A DNA stretch of 15,653 nt from JBDREF01 sp043820045 (GCA_043820045.1 JBDREF010000040.1:1-15653), one strand, 5' to 3'. Positions 6,272 to 12,915 are shown, counted from the stretch's first letter. A program made the numbers and translations. Notes: generated by a model from the letters alone, not told the origin.

Positions 6272-7915
6272 ATGAGAAATTCGTCGCCATATTTGAAACT
6301 CACACTTGCCCTGCTCGGCATAACGCTATTTCTCTGGATTACGGCACTGCTCTTCTTGCTGCGAGTAGTCAACATCTTCGATGCATGCCTGATGAAGTTC
6401 CCCGGACCGTTCGTTATCTGGGGGGCTATGACCGTCTGCCCGCTGGCGGTGTTGTATTTCGGCGTCAAAATGATTCGCGAGCGGCAAAGCCGGTTGCTTG
6501 GCTGGCTGTTCGCGGTGGCCGGGGGGCTGCTCTTTATTGCGTTCGCCGTTGTGGTCGGCTTTCCTCTGGTCAGGCATGGGATGACCCCCGGAACGCCGAA
6601 GAATCCGAGCACACCCAGGCCGGTCGCGCCACAGGTTGGATTGCCTGTATTCCCCGGCGCAGAAGGCTTCGGCACCCGGACCGTCGCCGGCCGGGGCGGC
6701 AAAGTGATTGAGGTAACATCGCTGGCGGACGACGGGCCGGGGACGCTCCGCGCCGCTGTCAGCGACCTTTGCCCCCGCATAATCGTTTTTCGCGTTGCCG
6801 GAACCATTGAGCTGAAGTCGGAGCTGCACATCGCTCATCCGTTCGTAACCGTCGCGGGCCAGACGGCTCCGGGCGGCGGCATCTGCATCAAGAACGCCGG
6901 CATCGGGATCATGACCCACGATGTTCTGGTCCGGCATATCCGCATCCGGCCGGGAAACAAAGGTCCTGTTGACGCCGATATAAATGACGCCGTCTCGATT
7001 CTCGGCCGGCACGGGACCTGCGAGGGCGCGTATAACGTGGTGCTCGACCATATCTCCGCAAGCTGGGGCGAGGATGAAACCGTCAGCACATGGTACGGGG
7101 CGCATGATGTTACGATTTCATGGTCGATAATCAGCGAGGCGTTGAACAGAAGCCGCCACCACAAGCGCACGCACAGCGCCGGCCTGCTTATCGGCGACAG
7201 TTCATATCACGTATCCATGCACCACAATCTTCTGGCGCACAACGACTTTCGCAATCCTCTCATCGCACAGGGCGGCACCCACGACTTTGTGAACAACGTG
7301 ATCTATAATTGGGGGGTGCTGCCGGCCGAAATCTGCGACTACGGCTCGAACACGTTTCTCAACTTCGTGGGCAACTATTTTCTTGCCGGCGCCTCGACGC
7401 AGCAGGGGCCGTACGAGATTCTATTCAACGAAGGAAATCCCCGCATCTATGTCGAAGGCAATATCGGCCCGCATCGTCCCGAGCCAACAATTGACGAATG
7501 GGCGCTTGTCGGCTTCGGCTGGGGGGAAAAAGGCGTCGCGCCGCAGGATTATCGAAGCCATACCAGATACACAACGCCTGCTATTACTACTCAGAGTGCC
7601 GACGAGGCGATGGAGATGGTCTTAGCCGGAGCCGGCGCGACTGCACCTCAGCGGGATGCAGTTGACCGCCGCATTGTTGACGATGTAAAGAACCGGACCG
7701 GAAAGATTATCGACTCACCGGAGAACGTGGGCGGATATCCCGACCTTACGGGCGGTAGCCCTCCCGCGGATTCGGACCACGACGGCATGAGCGACGAATG
7801 GGAGCGGCAGACGGGCCTGGACCCGCAGGACGCCACCGACGGCAACGGCGACCGCGATTCAGACGGCTACACCAACGTCGAAGAATACCTGCACTTCTTA
7901 TCCGCCCGGATGTAA
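6272..7915 (+). CDS. Membrane-anchored pectate-lyase-like beta-helix protein with calcium-binding tail
   Basis: A 547-residue protein in three parts. Residues 9-31, 45-67 and 77-100 are hydrophobic spans; an odd number places the rest outside the cytoplasm if the N-terminus is inside. After a Pro/Thr linker (104-121) comes a right-handed beta-helix domain opening with PVFPGAEGFGTRTVAGRGGKV and ADDGPGTLRAAV, typical of polysaccharide lyase family 1-like proteins of planctomycetes and Bacteroidetes. VRHIRIRPG, LDHISASW and SMHHNLLAHND are recognisable helix-turn strands. Residues 501-540 carry Asp-rich loops (DSDHDGMSDEW, DRDSDGYTNVEEYL) like EF-hand or thrombospondin type 3 calcium repeats. 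Such proteins usually have a plain signal peptide, so the three-span N-terminus is unusual. Pectin as substrate is a family-level guess. No good Shine-Dalgarno precedes the ATG. Confidence 0.85.
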   Translation: MRNSSPYLKLTLALLGITLFLWITALLFLLRVVNIFDACLMKFPGPFVIWGAMTVCPLAVLYFGVKMIRERQSRLLGWLFAVAGGLLFIAFAVVVGFPLVRHGMTPGTPKNPSTPRPVAPQVGLPVFPGAEGFGTRTVAGRGGKVIEVTSLADDGPGTLRAAVSDLCPRIIVFRVAGTIELKSELHIAHPFVTVAGQTAPGGGICIKNAGIGIMTHDVLVRHIRIRPGNKGPVDADINDAVSILGRHGTCEGAYNVVLDHISASWGEDETVSTWYGAHDVTISWSIISEALNRSRHHKRTHSAGLLIGDSSYHVSMHHNLLAHNDFRNPLIAQGGTHDFVNNVIYNWGVLPAEICDYGSNTFLNFVGNYFLAGASTQQGPYEILFNEGNPRIYVEGNIGPHRPEPTIDEWALVGFGWGEKGVAPQDYRSHTRYTTPAITTQSADEAMEMVLAGAGATAPQRDAVDRRIVDDVKNRTGKIIDSPENVGGYPDLTGGSPPADSDHDGMSDEWERQTGLDPQDATDGNGDRDSDGYTNVEEYLHFLSARM

Positions 7916-7938
7916 GGGCTGCCAGCCAATCCAAAAGA

Positions 7939-7968
7939 AAGACCCCCGGCCGCCGGGCCGAGGGTCTT
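7939..7968 (-). terminator. Shared terminator between convergent genes
   Basis: AAGACCC (7939-7945) pairs with GGGTCTT (7962-7968), and the inside is also GC-rich and self-complementary (CGGC against GCCG). On the minus strand the stem is followed by TCTTTCTTTTGG, a U-rich tail, so it should end the sigma/anti-sigma transcript. It may also act on the pectate-lyase-like transcript from the other side. Confidence 0.75.
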
Positions 7969-7992
7969 CTTGAACGTTTACTCCCGGAAAGG

Positions 7993-8838
7993 TTACTGCT
8001 CCGGAGCAGGTTTGATTTGTGCCGACCCGGGAGCCCCGGCTTCGTAAATATCCGCCGGGCCGGTCTCGGGGTACTTGAACTCGACGACGTTCGTAGTCTG
8101 AACATCGCCGTATGCTCCTTTAACGTCCGTGGCCTTGAGAATAAGTTTCTTTTCTAAATCGACGTACATCGTCATCTCTTCTGTCCGTGTCAGACTGGGT
8201 TCTCCTTTCATACGACGAGCCGTCCATATCTCGACCTTCCGACCCAGGTATGTTCCGTATTCTCTGGTCACTTTGTATTTGCCTTCCGCTTCCCAGGAAC
8301 TAATCGATTTGGTGAGTCCTTCATAGATATTGCTCACACCGCCGGCGAATTGCTTTTCCTCATCGATGTCAGACTCGTAAATCTCCTGGCTGCCCGGATT
8401 CCAGACAAACTTCTTTCTGGTGTTGAAATCCCAATAATTGATCCTGCCCTCATCATCAACCAGGATTTGGACTTTTGAGGCGAATGAATACCAGGCCATG
8501 GCGTCCTTGTCATCGACCTTGCAGACCATTTGTATCCAGTCGATGTCCTGCATGGCTTGTCTGACCTGGGCCATTGTAATTGACGTTCCAGGGCCGGTCA
8601 GGGCGTACATACCTAATCCTATTGCAGCGACGACTGCGGCTGCTGTTGCGAGTTTCATCCAGTTACTTCTCATAAAAATTCTCCTTTTCCCGCCGCTCGT
8701 ATGAACACCGGCGGCGTATTGTTCGTTTCGTTTTATCTTTGCGGCCTCGACTGCGGCGGATATCCGCTCGTCTGTTGCCGCGCTGGTCGTTGCTCTTGCT
8801 TTGCGAATTAGATCTTCAAGTTTCTTTGACGGCGTCAT
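7993..8838 (-). CDS. Single-span anti-sigma-like membrane protein with extracytoplasmic domain
   Basis: 281 residues. The N-terminal 60 are cytoplasmic in style (MTPSKKLEDLIRKARATTSA, then basic up to KRRIFMRSNW). One membrane span follows at 61-82 (KLATAAAVVAAIGLGMYALTG). Outside it is a beta-rich domain starting QVRQAMQDIDWIQMV, which resembles the LolA/LppX-like lipid-binding-type domains often attached to such proteins in planctomycetes (family-level recall). Its ATG overlaps the stop of the upstream ECF sigma gene (ATGA), the classic arrangement for a sigma/anti-sigma pair, so the cytoplasmic part is the likely sigma-binding region. No zinc-finger HxxxCxxC motif is visible, so it would be a non-ZAS type. 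A role as stress sensor is inferred from context only. The gene ends 25 bases before a terminator. Confidence 0.75.
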   Translation of the reverse strand: MTPSKKLEDLIRKARATTSAATDERISAAVEAAKIKRNEQYAAGVHTSGGKRRIFMRSNWMKLATAAAVVAAIGLGMYALTGPGTSITMAQVRQAMQDIDWIQMVCKVDDKDAMAWYSFASKVQILVDDEGRINYWDFNTRKKFVWNPGSQEIYESDIDEEKQFAGGVSNIYEGLTKSISSWEAEGKYKVTREYGTYLGRKVEIWTARRMKGEPSLTRTEEMTMYVDLEKKLILKATDVKGAYGDVQTTNVVEFKYPETGPADIYEAGAPGSAQIKPAPEQ

Positions 8839-9371
8839 ATTGACTCCTTGTTTATCAGAAGCTGCCGTAATCTTTCCATGCCGTACCGGTACCGGCTTTG
8901 GACTGTATTGATCGACACGCCCAGCATTGCCGCTATGCGACGGAACTTCATATCGCCATGCAGGTGCAGCACGACAACTTCGCGCTGTTCCAGGGGCAGC
9001 TTCTCGATCGCCCGTTTTACTGCCTCTATCTCGTCGTTTTCTGCCAGAGCGTTCGCCGGATCTGCCGAATCACGGCGGTGCATTCTCATATTAACTTGAC
9101 AATTTGACTGAGCATTTCTTCTGCGAAGGTGGGTTCTGGCCTGGTTCACCACACAACTGAGCAGATACGCTTTGAGATTGCTGCGGACCTTGCATCCGTT
9201 TGAGGCTAGCAGAACAAAGGTTTCCTGCAGACAATCTTCGGCCGTGTTAATGTCGGTGACCAGCGACCGGGCCACGGTGAGCAGATCGTCCTTGTACTTC
9301 AGATATACCTGCCGCCACGCGCCGTTTTCGCCTCGCTGCAAATCTCTCAATAGTTGTCTATCTTCTGACAT
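8835..9371 (-). CDS. ECF-type RNA polymerase sigma factor (first)
   Basis: 178 residues with two sigma-70 modules. Region 2 includes YKDDLLTVARSLVTDINTAED and CLQETFVLL, the core-binding and -10-recognition part. Region 4 runs from AIEKLPLEQREVVVLHL through MKFRRIAAMLGVSINTVQ, a helix-turn-helix for the -35 element. A short linker with no extra domain fits an ECF (group 4) factor. Start at MSEDRQLLRDLQRGE is the usual ECF opening. The stop overlaps the ATG of the membrane protein downstream, which probably inhibits it. It should direct transcription of a regulon responding to an envelope signal; targets cannot be deduced here. A promoter-like TTGGAT/TAAAAT pair lies about 75-100 bases upstream. 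Confidence 0.92.
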   Translation of the reverse strand: MSEDRQLLRDLQRGENGAWRQVYLKYKDDLLTVARSLVTDINTAEDCLQETFVLLASNGCKVRSNLKAYLLSCVVNQARTHLRRRNAQSNCQVNMRMHRRDSADPANALAENDEIEAVKRAIEKLPLEQREVVVLHLHGDMKFRRIAAMLGVSINTVQSRYRYGMERLRQLLINKESI

Positions 9372-9445
9372 AAGTGCACTTGCCTAAGACTCCGAATTAC
9401 CGGCCGTATCAACGCTCAGTCACACATAAGGCGCACAAGAGACCG

Positions 9446-9473
9446 ATTTTAGTCTAAGAATTTTGGAATCCAA
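9446..9473 (-). promoter_or_regulatory. Putative promoter of the first ECF sigma gene
   Basis: On the minus strand TTGGAT (9473-9468), a 16-base spacer and TAAAAT (9451-9446, five of six matches to the -10 box) precede the sigma gene start at 9371 by about 75 bases. The -35 match is weak. No ECF-type GGAAC/CGTC autoregulatory pair was seen, so autoregulation is not supported. Confidence 0.35.
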
Positions 9474-9484
9474 GACACTGATTT

Positions 9485-9514
9485 GAAAATTAATCCCCAT
9501 CGAAATGGAGGGAT
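9485..9514 (-). terminator. UUCG-loop terminator after the 40-residue microprotein gene
   Basis: On the minus strand a stem made of ATCC...CCAT against ATGG...GGAT closes a TTCG tetraloop (loop at 9504-9501) and is followed by TAATTTTC (9492-9485). The UUCG tetraloop and U-rich tail suit a Rho-independent terminator, although the stem has a small bulge. A second hairpin, GCGGC/GCCGC at 9556-9569, lies between the microgene stop and this site. Confidence 0.5.
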
Positions 9515-9597
9515 CTCAACTATGTTCGACAGGACCACTTGCTCCGGACAGCTTTGCGGCGTGTGCCGCCTGCGGCCTTGTCTCGGCGCGTTCTTTC

Positions 9598-9720
9598 TCA
9601 GTATGCTGGTGTGGCCATTCTGCATTCCAGGGCCATCATAACCAGAAGCATCAGTGCGAAAATCAGTGCCGCCCACAGCATGTGCAGGTATTCGGTTTTG
9701 AGCACCTTTTTGACGCTCAT
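9598..9720 (-). CDS. 40-residue single-span membrane microprotein
   Basis: An uncalled short gene. It encodes MSVKKVLKTEYLHMLWAALI at the start, continues FALMLLVMMA and ends LECRMATPAY, then TGA. A basic N-terminus (three Lys in the first eight residues) precedes one hydrophobic span of about 17-19 residues (13-31), so N-in, C-out topology is expected. Expression signals are unusually good: AGGGAGG (9735-9729) sits eight bases before the ATG, an extended -10 TGCTATAAT (9755-9747) lies just upstream, and a probable terminator follows at 9514-9485. I do not recognise a family. It is divergent from the exported methyltransferase gene and upstream of the ECF sigma gene on the same strand. It could be a regulatory or stress membrane peptide; function is unknown. 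Confidence 0.72.
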   Translation of the reverse strand: MSVKKVLKTEYLHMLWAALIFALMLLVMMALECRMATPAY

Positions 9721-9746
9721 CGTTCAAGCCTCCCTATCTAACTGCC

Positions 9747-9755
9747 ATTATAGCA
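9747..9755 (-). promoter_or_regulatory. Extended -10 promoter of the 40-residue microprotein gene
   Basis: On the minus strand TGC directly followed by a perfect TATAAT (9752-9747) forms an extended -10 element (TGnTATAAT). No good -35 lies at 17 bases; TCTTGA at a 15-base spacing is the best. The start of transcription would fall near 9740, giving a leader of about 20 bases with the Shine-Dalgarno inside. Confidence 0.6.
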
Positions 9756-9825
9756 AATATCGACCATTCAAGAAAGAAATATTCAATATCGAACGAGTAA
9801 CGTCCAATTGACGAGGTTGGCCTGC

Positions 9826-9854
9826 TTGAATTCCCAGCCAAGGCCCGGTATCAT
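9826..9854 (+). promoter_or_regulatory. Putative promoter of the exported methyltransferase gene
   Basis: TTGAAT (9826-9831), an ideal 17-base spacer and TATCAT (9849-9854, five of six matches). Transcription would start near 9861. Immediately downstream, GCCCGAC (9855-9861) can pair with GTCGGGC (9880-9886) around an 18-base loop, a 7-bp stem at the very 5' end of the transcript. Confidence 0.5.
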
Positions 9855-9924
9855 GCCCGACATGCGGCTCGGCGGCGTAGTCGGGCCGGGTGGATAGAAA
9901 TCCCTGTGAATGAGGAGAACGACG

Positions 9925-10656
9925 ATGTGCAAGCTGTTTAACTTACTGACGGTCCTGGTGCTGATCAGCGTTCCGCCAACAATATACGCCGACTCGGGGC
10001 AGAGTACACGCATTACAGACCCCAATCAACATGCCCTTGCCGGCAGAGGCGGCAATTCGTACCGAAGCAAGAGCGACTATATTTTGAAGGAGCTGGATCT
10101 CAAGGGCGGTGATGTTGTAGTGGACATCGGAGCCGGAGACGGCTGGTGGGCCGAACGAATGGCAAAATGTGTGGGCGCCGAGGGCACAATTCACGCCTCG
10201 GAGGTCGAGCAGAAGAAAGTCGATCAGATGAAGGAGAAGTTCGCTGGCGTGCCGCAGGTAAAGCCTTACCTCTCCCCCTTCGACGGCACGGCTTTGCCCG
10301 AGAACTCCTGCGACCTGGCTTTCCTCTCCAAGACCTACCATCACTTCAATGAAGGCGGCCACGTCGACTACCTGCGTCATCTGCGGGAGGTTGTTAAACC
10401 TTCCGGCCGGCTTTGCGTGATCGAGAGGCACAGCATGATACCGGGCGGATCGCGAGCCAGAGAGCACGCCTGGGCGCCGGGGTTGCTGATCCGGCAGGCT
10501 GAAGAGGCGGGATGGATTTGCGTTCGCTACGAGTTGATCACGGGGACCTATCACTTCATTGCGATCTTCGTGCAAAAAGACCTTTTCCCGCCGGAGCCCG
10601 AAGAAAGGAGGCCGGCAGGCGAGAGAAATCAACCTGTGGGACGGCAGGAAGATTGA
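9925..10656 (+). CDS. Exported class I SAM-dependent methyltransferase
   Basis: 243 residues. Residues 1-22 form a signal peptide-like N-terminus (MCKLFNLLTVLVLISVPPTIYA with likely cleavage before DSGQ). The rest is a Rossmann-fold methyltransferase: motif I VVDIGAGDGWW (65-75), acidic SEVE (92-95) where SAM ribose is normally bound, motif II/III-like FDGTALPENSCDLAF (119-133), then LREVVKPSGRLCVIE (153-167) and the C-terminal GTYHFIAIF. The ATG at 9925 is preferred over the one at 9910 because GGAGA (9914-9918) lies six bases before it and the signal peptide then begins properly. From family recall, predicted methyltransferases with signal peptides do occur (COG4798-like), but their SAM source outside the cytoplasm is unexplained. 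The substrate is unknown. Confidence 0.85.
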   Translation: MCKLFNLLTVLVLISVPPTIYADSGQSTRITDPNQHALAGRGGNSYRSKSDYILKELDLKGGDVVVDIGAGDGWWAERMAKCVGAEGTIHASEVEQKKVDQMKEKFAGVPQVKPYLSPFDGTALPENSCDLAFLSKTYHHFNEGGHVDYLRHLREVVKPSGRLCVIERHSMIPGGSRAREHAWAPGLLIRQAEEAGWICVRYELITGTYHFIAIFVQKDLFPPEPEERRPAGERNQPVGRQED

Positions 10657-10673
10657 AAAGCCGATCGCAGCAT

Positions 10674-10704
10674 AAAAAAAGGCCCCGCAGTGTGGTTGCG
10701 GGGC
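10674..10704 (-). terminator. Strong Rho-independent terminator of the three-gene ECF operon
   Basis: GCCCCGCA (10682-10689) pairs with TGCGGGGC (10697-10704) around a seven-base loop. On the minus strand the stem is followed, after CC or C, by seven T residues (10680-10674). On the plus strand there is no T-run right after the stem, so it mainly terminates transcription coming from the ECF operon; for the convergent methyltransferase gene it may be a weaker barrier. Confidence 0.85.
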
Positions 10705-10780
10705 TGGTATGGGTTTGTGCTTCTAAGCGAGCACAAGTGATTGTGTGCTATTCTTAAGCGGGTCTCAATAATCAGTTACA

Positions 10781-11620
10781 TTAGTCCCAACGAAACCCTT
10801 TTTCTCCATCGAGCAGTTGTTTGGTTCGCTCTTTCACGTTCTTTTCTTTGATTTCCTTCTTCTGAGCGTCAGCGATCTCGGCCCTGCTTTTCTTGACTCT
10901 TTCCTGCAGCTCGTCAAGCCATTTGAGCAGGCGTTCGTAGGTAATCTGCTTTCGCCTGACAATCAGGTCGTATCTGAGAGCCACCACTTCCTCTAACTGC
11001 GCAGTCAATTTTTGCCGTTGCTCATCGCTCTTGACAGCTTTGATTTTCTTGACGATCTCGTCGCGTCTTTTCTGCAACTGCAGGTCCTCAAGGAGAACCT
11101 CCGCCAGTTCCGGGCTCCTCCTGCTTTCGTCGTAGATGTGGCCGTACTTTCGCCGGGCCAGTTCATACTTTTTTGAGTAAAGATCGGCGTTCTTCTTTTC
11201 CAGTTCGGTCAGCTCTTCAGCCTCTTTCGGGACATTCTTTCCGAGCCACTCGAGAAAATCGACTCTCCGCTGTTCCCGCCACTTCTCTATGCGCTCCTTG
11301 ACAACCTTTCCATACTCCTCACGGGCGTGCTCTCTAAGCTCGGCCCTGAACTTCTCCGGGTCCTTCTCGCGCAACTTCGTCAGTTCCTTCGCCCGTTTGG
11401 GGTCGCGCTTCTTCAACTCCTCCAAAACGCGGCCAATCTCCTCATCCGTCAGCTCATACCATCTGGATCCGCGCCCTGCCTCTCTCGACTCACCTTCGGT
11501 CCAGATGTTCGGCTGGCCCGCATCCTGTTTGTCTTTTTCCGTAGCCAGGCAGGGTACGGCCGCTGCGATTATTATCGTGACCACGGCCAGGGTCAGAATA
11601 ATTCCATGACTTTTCCCCAT
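10781..11620 (-). CDS. Secreted charged helical protein of an ECF sigma operon
   Basis: 279 residues: a signal peptide (MGKSHGIILTLAVVTIIIAAAVPCLA), a short linker (KDKQDAGQPNIWTEGESREA), then an almost wholly alpha-helical, Lys/Glu/Arg-rich body. Recognisable blocks are LTDEEIGRVLEELKKRDPKR, AKELTKLREKDPEKFRAELR and a coiled-coil C-terminal half. A family of such proteins behind ECF sigma genes in planctomycetes is recalled but has no known function. Overall it resembles periplasmic helical sensors such as CnrX, CpxP or ZraP in style, not in a visible motif. The ATG at 11620 is chosen over an upstream TTG; the GGAAGGGG that serves as its ribosome site overlaps the end of the preceding gene. 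It is the last gene before the terminator. Confidence 0.75.
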   Translation of the reverse strand: MGKSHGIILTLAVVTIIIAAAVPCLATEKDKQDAGQPNIWTEGESREAGRGSRWYELTDEEIGRVLEELKKRDPKRAKELTKLREKDPEKFRAELREHAREEYGKVVKERIEKWREQRRVDFLEWLGKNVPKEAEELTELEKKNADLYSKKYELARRKYGHIYDESRRSPELAEVLLEDLQLQKRRDEIVKKIKAVKSDEQRQKLTAQLEEVVALRYDLIVRRKQITYERLLKWLDELQERVKKSRAEIADAQKKEIKEKNVKERTKQLLDGEKGFRWD

Positions 11621-11625
11621 CAATC

Positions 11626-12150
11626 TTACCCCTTCCAGAAATCGCTGCTGGTTTCTATCAGTTCCATCTCCAGTTCGGTTATGGCGGTGTCGCTTTCGCT
11701 GGAGTCTTCATCCGATTCCAGGGCCAGCACCTCGTTTTCAATCTGTTTGATCTCAGCCGTGAAAACCGCCAGATTCTCGTCGTCGGCGGCAATATCGTGG
11801 CTCTCCCAGATCGCCTTGGGTATAAGCGAGGCAGCATAAACACGCTGTCCGGGCCCGGAGCTGGGCTCATCGAAAAACCGAACGCTCACAGCCGCTACGA
11901 CAACAATTGTCGCCGCGACGACCGCAACTTCGTAGAGCCTTCGCCTGAAAAGACGTGCCCGCCTGACCGGCAGACGCATGGCGATTTCAGCCTTAATATT
12001 GGCTATGAGCATGTCATCAGGCTCAGGCGCAGGATGCTCACGAAGGATTTGTTCGACCTTCTGAACGTCCTCAATGTAGTTTTCGGCCTGCTCGCCGTCA
12101 AAGAATTTCTCTAACAATTCGTCCAAATTTTCCCCGTTTTGGTCGTTCAT
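11626..12150 (-). CDS. Single-span membrane protein, candidate anti-sigma factor
   Basis: 174 residues. The cytoplasmic N-terminal part is acidic and helical (NLDELLEKFFDGEQAENYIE and QKVEQILREHPAPEPDDM), then basic RRARLFRRRLYE. One span follows at about 73-91 (VAVVAATIVVVAAVSVRFF). The outer part of 80 residues is very acidic (DDENLAVFTAEIKQIENEVL and ESDEDSSESD). The FFDGE-type opening recalls anti-sigma domains, but no zinc-binding Cys/His set is present. GGAGGG lies eight bases before the ATG, inside the end of the sigma gene, so the two are coupled; the gap is four bases. Sigma-inhibitor activity is inferred from order and topology. Confidence 0.7.
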   Translation of the reverse strand: MNDQNGENLDELLEKFFDGEQAENYIEDVQKVEQILREHPAPEPDDMLIANIKAEIAMRLPVRRARLFRRRLYEVAVVAATIVVVAAVSVRFFDEPSSGPGQRVYAASLIPKAIWESHDIAADDENLAVFTAEIKQIENEVLALESDEDSSESDTAITELEMELIETSSDFWKG

Positions 12151-12154
12151 AATA

Positions 12155-12685
12155 TTAGCCCTCCATTAGCTCTCGAAGTTTTTTGAGCGAGCGGTGGGTC
12201 TTCGCCAAGGTGGTTCCTATCGGTTCGGACCGCATTTTTGCTATTTCCTTGAAGCTGAGCTGTGAGTAAAAACGCAGCATTATCAATTCCCTGGTGTCTG
12301 CATCCAGCCTTCTGAGTTGTATCTGCAACTTGTCAATCTGCTCGCCGTCGGACTTCGCGGGTTCGGTTGTTTCCGCTTCAAGCTGTTCATGATGAGTTTC
12401 GAGCAGTTTTTTCCGTCGCTGCTTGCTCCTCAAATGGTCGTGGAAGATGTTCGACGCAATCTTGAACAGCCAGCTTTCAAAAGAACCCCCTTTGTACGAG
12501 CCGATTTTCTCCACTAACTTGACAAATAACTCGCCGAGCAGTTCGTCACTGGTGTCTTTATTGCCCGTCAGTCTGCAAAAGTAGCCGTAGCATCGACTTG
12601 CGTACATATCGACTACCCGCGAGAAGCACTCAGCGTCGCCATCCTTGCAGCCGATAATAATCCTGGCTAAGTCATCGTTTGCCAT
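12155..12685 (-). CDS. ECF-type RNA polymerase sigma factor (second)
   Basis: About 176 residues. Region 2: SRVVDMYASRCYGYFCRLTG, DTSDELLGELFVKLVEKI and FESWLFKIASNIFHDHLRSK. Region 4: LRRLDADTRELIMLRFYSQL followed by SFKEIAKMRSEPIGTTLAKT and HRSLKKLRELM. This is the standard ECF layout with a 35-residue acidic linker. The start is ambiguous: ATG at 12685 (MANDDLARII) or a TTG at 12691, which has GAAGA at a slightly better distance. It heads a three-gene operon with a single-span membrane protein and a secreted helical protein, suggesting that it is released in response to an extracytoplasmic signal. The two upstream terminators isolate it from the next gene, so it must use a promoter within about 12692-12745; I could not identify a convincing one. 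Confidence 0.92.
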   Translation of the reverse strand: MANDDLARIIIGCKDGDAECFSRVVDMYASRCYGYFCRLTGNKDTSDELLGELFVKLVEKIGSYKGGSFESWLFKIASNIFHDHLRSKQRRKKLLETHHEQLEAETTEPAKSDGEQIDKLQIQLRRLDADTRELIMLRFYSQLSFKEIAKMRSEPIGTTLAKTHRSLKKLRELMEG

Positions 12686-12745
12686 CTTCAAGCGTTTTCT
12701 TCACAAATAGAGACGGAAACCACGTCAGATTTATTGCATGAATCC

Positions 12746-12775
12746 AAAAAAACGGCCTTTCGGGCAGAATGCCGT
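12746..12775 (-). terminator. Tandem terminator, second of two
   Basis: On the minus strand ACGGC (12775-12771) pairs with GCCGT (12756-12752) around a 14-base loop and is followed by a T-run (12752-12746). The stem is only five perfect pairs. It follows a stronger terminator of the same orientation about 35 bases earlier. Confidence 0.5.
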
Positions 12776-12810
12776 GGCCAAAACGTGTAAGGCCCGGCGC
12801 CTGCCGAACG

Positions 12811-12839
12811 AAAAAAACGGCAGACCGTAGCGCTGCCGT
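12811..12839 (-). terminator. Tandem terminator, first of two (strong)
   Basis: On the minus strand ACGGCAG (12839-12833) pairs with CTGCCGT (12823-12817), loop of nine bases, then a T-run from 12817 to 12811. It should end transcription of the Cys-rich 98-residue gene. A T-run on the other strand at 12847-12852 could make it partly bidirectional. Confidence 0.75.
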
Positions 12840-12915
12840 CCATTCGTTTTTTCGTCGTCCTGACGGCCACAAAACCGCAAATCCCGCAATACGGCCCTCG
12901 GGCGGACGGGGAGGG

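Noticed and set aside
5428..6831. 467-codon open frame on the minus strand
   Set aside because: It lies antisense to the rhomboid and pectate-lyase-like genes, both of which have catalytic or family motifs. Its translation has no recognisable domain and low-complexity Arg/Pro/Ser composition.
7746..8157. 119-codon frames on both strands around the convergent terminator
   Set aside because: They run through the terminator and the ends of two real genes and have shadow-like Arg/Ser/Pro composition.
9449..9811. Longer open frames on both strands in the gap before the methyltransferase
   Set aside because: They overlap the well-supported 40-residue membrane gene in other frames and have no motif or ribosome site.
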